The notes beneath the pieces were generated by a model. The model saw only the letters and a list, made by a program, of their open reading frames with translations, was not told the DNA's origin and did not search any database. From assembly GCA_033002965.1 (NCBI GenBank), contig JAURVB010009729.1:55767-119766 (forward strand): a DNA stretch of 64,000 bases, given 5' to 3'. Shown one piece after another: positions 61,101 through 64,000 of this stretch. Made by a program: the position numbers and the translations under genes. The DNA comes from Piper betle. Taxonomy: Eukaryota; Streptophyta; Magnoliopsida; Piperales; Piperaceae. Every line of letters starts with the position of its first letter. Positions within the stretch are counted from its first letter, which is position 1.

Positions 61101-62265
61101 TTTAACAAGGTTGACATGCAATGCTTGCTCTTTTAATGTAAGTACATGCAAACGAGTTTAATATCCAAAAACTCGATGAACCCTAACATACCATCATCAA
61201 AACATATAATTTGCAAAATTCTTAACTCCATAATTTATTCAAAAACTCATGTATAAACCATTAAAACATGATACATGCATGCCTTAAATGGAAATTAACT
61301 AAAATATGATGATTAATAATGAAAACAAAGAAAACATTGAAATTACAAAGCCTTAGCCATCCCTTCTCATTCTCCCTAGAAGTCCACACCATAAATTTTT
61401 ATTAGAGAGAGGATCAAGCTCTTTTCGCTTTAAATACAAGGTTTCTAATGAGTTCGGTATTTTGGTAATTTCCTTCAAATATACTAAAAATACATAATTG
61501 AGTGTCTTATTCCCTAATTAATAAAAATTAATAATTTGGAATAAATTCCACTTAATTATCCCACATAATCTAAGAGCCTTCTTAGTTAAGTTTTACTCAA
61601 TTAATTAAATAATCAAATAAAATTTTGGTATGGCCTTCCATTTGCCTAAAATGTATTACGAATCATACCATCTTAATCTAACTTAATTTCAAAGAAAAAG
61701 TTACTATCCATAGCATTTGTTTCTTGAACGTATTTAATGACACTTATGCGTTGAGATCCAATAATACTCTTATGGGATTTCTTTATATGATCAATGCAAG
61801 ATTTACGTGTCACATTTTCTATTTCATTTATACTTGAATCAACATTCAAGACCTTTGACATTGTAAAAGGTCTCATGCCACATTGACATAACAAGTCAAT
61901 CAAGATCTTCGATGATGGTGAGATCGAAGTTTTATAACTTTGGAGGGAGTGTTTGGTTTATGACTATAATGACATAAAAATCCTTCGTTATCCACACACT
62001 AGACTTACTTAAATGTATTCTCATAAAATTTTTATAATATTTTCTAGTCTCTCGCCGGCTGTTAGTTTCCCGGTTCATCTTTCTCTTGTCTTTCAAGTCC
62101 TTTCTTTCTTTTGAACAAATAAACTTTTAAAAAATAATACAATTCAATTTCCTTGAACGATAATAACAACAAATCCTCGTACCAAAGCCATTTCTCATTG
62201 CATAATGATTGTACAAATCATATCTACAATTTCAGATGGAAATTTCACGCCCACAAAAGGGATGA
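58140..62265 (-). pseudogene. Second FAR1-type MULE transposase, broken by two insertions
   Basis: Minus strand from 62265: FAR1-type DNA-binding start (VGVKFPSEI, then shifted frames) and SHKSIIGSQRISVIKYVQETNAMD...FFFEIKLD (about 61830-61673). A jump of about 2.2 kb follows to the catalytic block FGDVIVFDVTYKIN at about 59430. Further on are DPTMKNAIE-like at about 59190, ESINPVFDGYVHAHTLLTKF at about 58660 and a SWIM-type NISATCSCKKYESESLVYAY at about 58320. The distance in normal family members between the FFFEIKLD and FGDV blocks is only some tens of residues, so 59490-61660 is an insertion. The 5' end is cut by an LTR at 62266. Several stops and frameshifts make it inactive. Confidence 0.85.
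59490..61660. mobile_element. ~2.2-kb unclassified AT-rich insertion in the second MULE
   Basis: Defined by the gap it makes in the MULE transposase. It contains no coding domain. Neighbouring ends near 59455 (GATGGCCCTCCC) and 61630 (GTATGGCCTTCC) look weakly related. No clear target duplication was found, so the class is unknown. Confidence 0.55.
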
Positions 62266-64000
62266 TGTAAAACCCACGATTCGAGTTAGGGTTTTATATT
62301 CAGAACCGGTCGGGTCGACCGTTATTTTTTCGAGTTGAGTCAATTTCAGGACACGTGTACCGAGCCGATGCCAGTCGCGTGTATGAGCTATGAGGGTCAT
62401 GCGTACCCAAGTATATGATGATAACGTCATGAACACAACAGAACAGAATGAGTTATCAGATATATGAGAGTATGCCAGTCATTTTTATTATTATTTTTAT
62501 ATATAGTGGATCGTAGAATTAGTATTAGGCCGTTTACCGCGTTAGGACGCGTTCGGGCAGTCTGGGTGGGTTGTTAGTCATAGAGCATATCATTATAATA
62601 TTGTGGTGTTGTTTGATTTTACGGGATTTTTTTCCGATTTTTATGAATTTTTTAGGATTTAATACGACTTAGTTATTATACTTGACTCGAGCCGGAGACG
62701 AGTCAAGTAATATTTACGACCTTGCCACCACACACCCCGCGCCTTCTTTTCTTCCCCAAACCAAACCCCGACGCCGCCCCTGTGCAGCGTCGCCGCCGCC
62801 GCTGTCGGCGCCGCCCGGCCGCCGATCGTCGCCGCCCAGCTCCGCCACGGCGTCGCCGTGCCACCCCGACCAGCCCCGGCCGCTGCCAGGCCGCCGCGAC
62901 GGCGGAATCGCCACGCCTAGCGCCGCGACTGCCTTTGGTCGCGTCGCCGATTCTGCCGCCGGCGACCGTCGCAACCGTCATCCAGTGGTCGCCTCAGCAC
63001 CACCGACCACCTAGCGGCCTTCCCCGACCGGAGCGGAGGCCATCGCCGCCCTGGCCGGCCGGATCTAGCGACCCATCGCCGCCGGCCCTGTTTTAGCCGT
63101 TTTCCGGCGAGCCGCCACCTCCGTTGGCCGCGTCGACCTCGTAGATGAGTCGGGCTCGCCGAGCCGGTTCCGAGGGTACCCTACATGACCCCTATCCAGC
63201 TAGTAGATACCACCGGCAATAGTCGCCGGAAAACCACCGGAAGTCGCCGGAAAACCGCCAGCAACTGCCGGAAAACCGCCGGAAAATCGGAATTTCTGGA
63301 ATTCGCCGGAATTCACCGGATCTTCCGCGGGGCTCACCCGGTGGAGCCCGATCGAGCTTCGGACGCCGAGGAGCGCCGAATTCGAGCTCCGAGACGCGCG
63401 ACGGAACCCTAACCGTCGCCGATTGCCGACGACGTGAGGTATAATTACCTCCGATTTGATTATTTAAAGTTGATGATGATTGTTAGCACAGCATGCTAGG
63501 ATTTATGATGTGATTAATGACTAATTAGGGATGAAATGATAAGTTACATGATGAGATTAAGTGTGAATGAAGGTTCAGCGATCTAATGAGGTAGGAGTCT
63601 CAGCATGATAAGTGATCGGGACGTAACTTTGAAAAACGCAATAAAATTGGTATGACTAGGATGAGTTAGAATTATTTAAATTTATGATTATTTAACTGTT
63701 GCTGGATGTTGATGATTGAATTGTGATTGATGTTCATTGTGTTTGATGCATCATTTAGTTAGCGGGCGTTAGTATTTAGTTTTGATGTGTAGGTACGAAG
63801 TAGGAGCTCGCCGCCTAGGCGCGATGACACGTTGGAGCTTCTACCAGGTCCGTTTAGGACTCGTCTATGATTTAATCTTTTCTATTGTATGTTTGATTTA
63901 TTGTCTGCAGGACGGGTTAAGTGGCGTTTTATCGGATCCCACTTAACTCGGGCCATTTAATCGAACATTTTCCGGATTAATAACCCCTCGAGGTTGATTT
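62266..64000 (+). mobile_element. Third LTR of the Tekay-like family, runs off the window
   Basis: Starts TGTAAAACCCACGATTCG, preceded by GATGA. It aligns to the outer LTR at 51593, including the hairpin (62680-62708), the GC-rich island (62740-63430) and the GCCGGAAAACC repeats (63215-63290). The stretch 63500-63650 matches the inner LTR (54500-54640) better than the outer one. Whether it is a solo LTR or part of a full element cannot be told. Confidence 0.88.

Overview
This is plant nuclear DNA and looks like a monocot. It holds three interrupted or GC-graded host genes, AT-rich intergenic DNA, and a deep pile of decayed LTR retrotransposons, hAT and Mutator-like elements. The monocot guess rests on the very GC-rich, GC-declining coding region at 39.8 kb and the large Tekay/Del-type chromovirus LTRs. 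The species cannot be named from the sequence.

Host genes. (1) 4554-5460, minus strand: a four-exon gene for a DREPP/PCaP-type plasma-membrane cation-binding protein. (2) 39761-40690, plus strand: a Cys-rich zinc-finger-like protein of unknown function. It carries what looks like a pair of compensating frameshifts, and its 3' part has been tandemly duplicated downstream to 43.0 kb. (3) 44304-46862, minus strand: the spliceosomal U2 snRNP A' protein, with seven exons resolved to the base and the terminal exon not placed. Genes 2 and 3 are convergent.

Mobile DNA. From 12.3 to 15.7 kb lies a dead hAT transposase gene split by an LTR. From 17.3 to 39.7 kb is a nest. An old minus-strand gypsy/Tekay element (B) was hit in its protease by a second complete relative (A, 23034-38363, near-perfect target duplication). 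Element A in turn carries a non-autonomous hAT element (24745-25675), a 1.26-kb LTR insertion (28831-30085), a miniature LTR element or TRIM (31777-32240) and a 1.1-kb solo LTR (37088-38223). Another TRIM (19070-19644) sits in the 3' LTR of B. From 48.3 to 56.9 kb is a FAR1-type MULE whose right part was invaded by a solo LTR, itself invaded by a second solo LTR of the same family in the opposite orientation. That makes a long inverted repeat. A second FAR1-type MULE (58.1-62.3 kb) is broken by an AT-rich insert and by a third LTR that runs off the window.

Most insertions were dated relative to each other from target-site duplications read directly in the sequence. No CRISPR, prokaryotic operon, rRNA gene or convincing tRNA gene is present. 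I see no wholly new system. The most unusual points are the frame-compensated zinc-finger gene beside an LTR fragment, a hairpin plus GC-rich module shared by unrelated transposon classes, and two intact-structure TRIMs.
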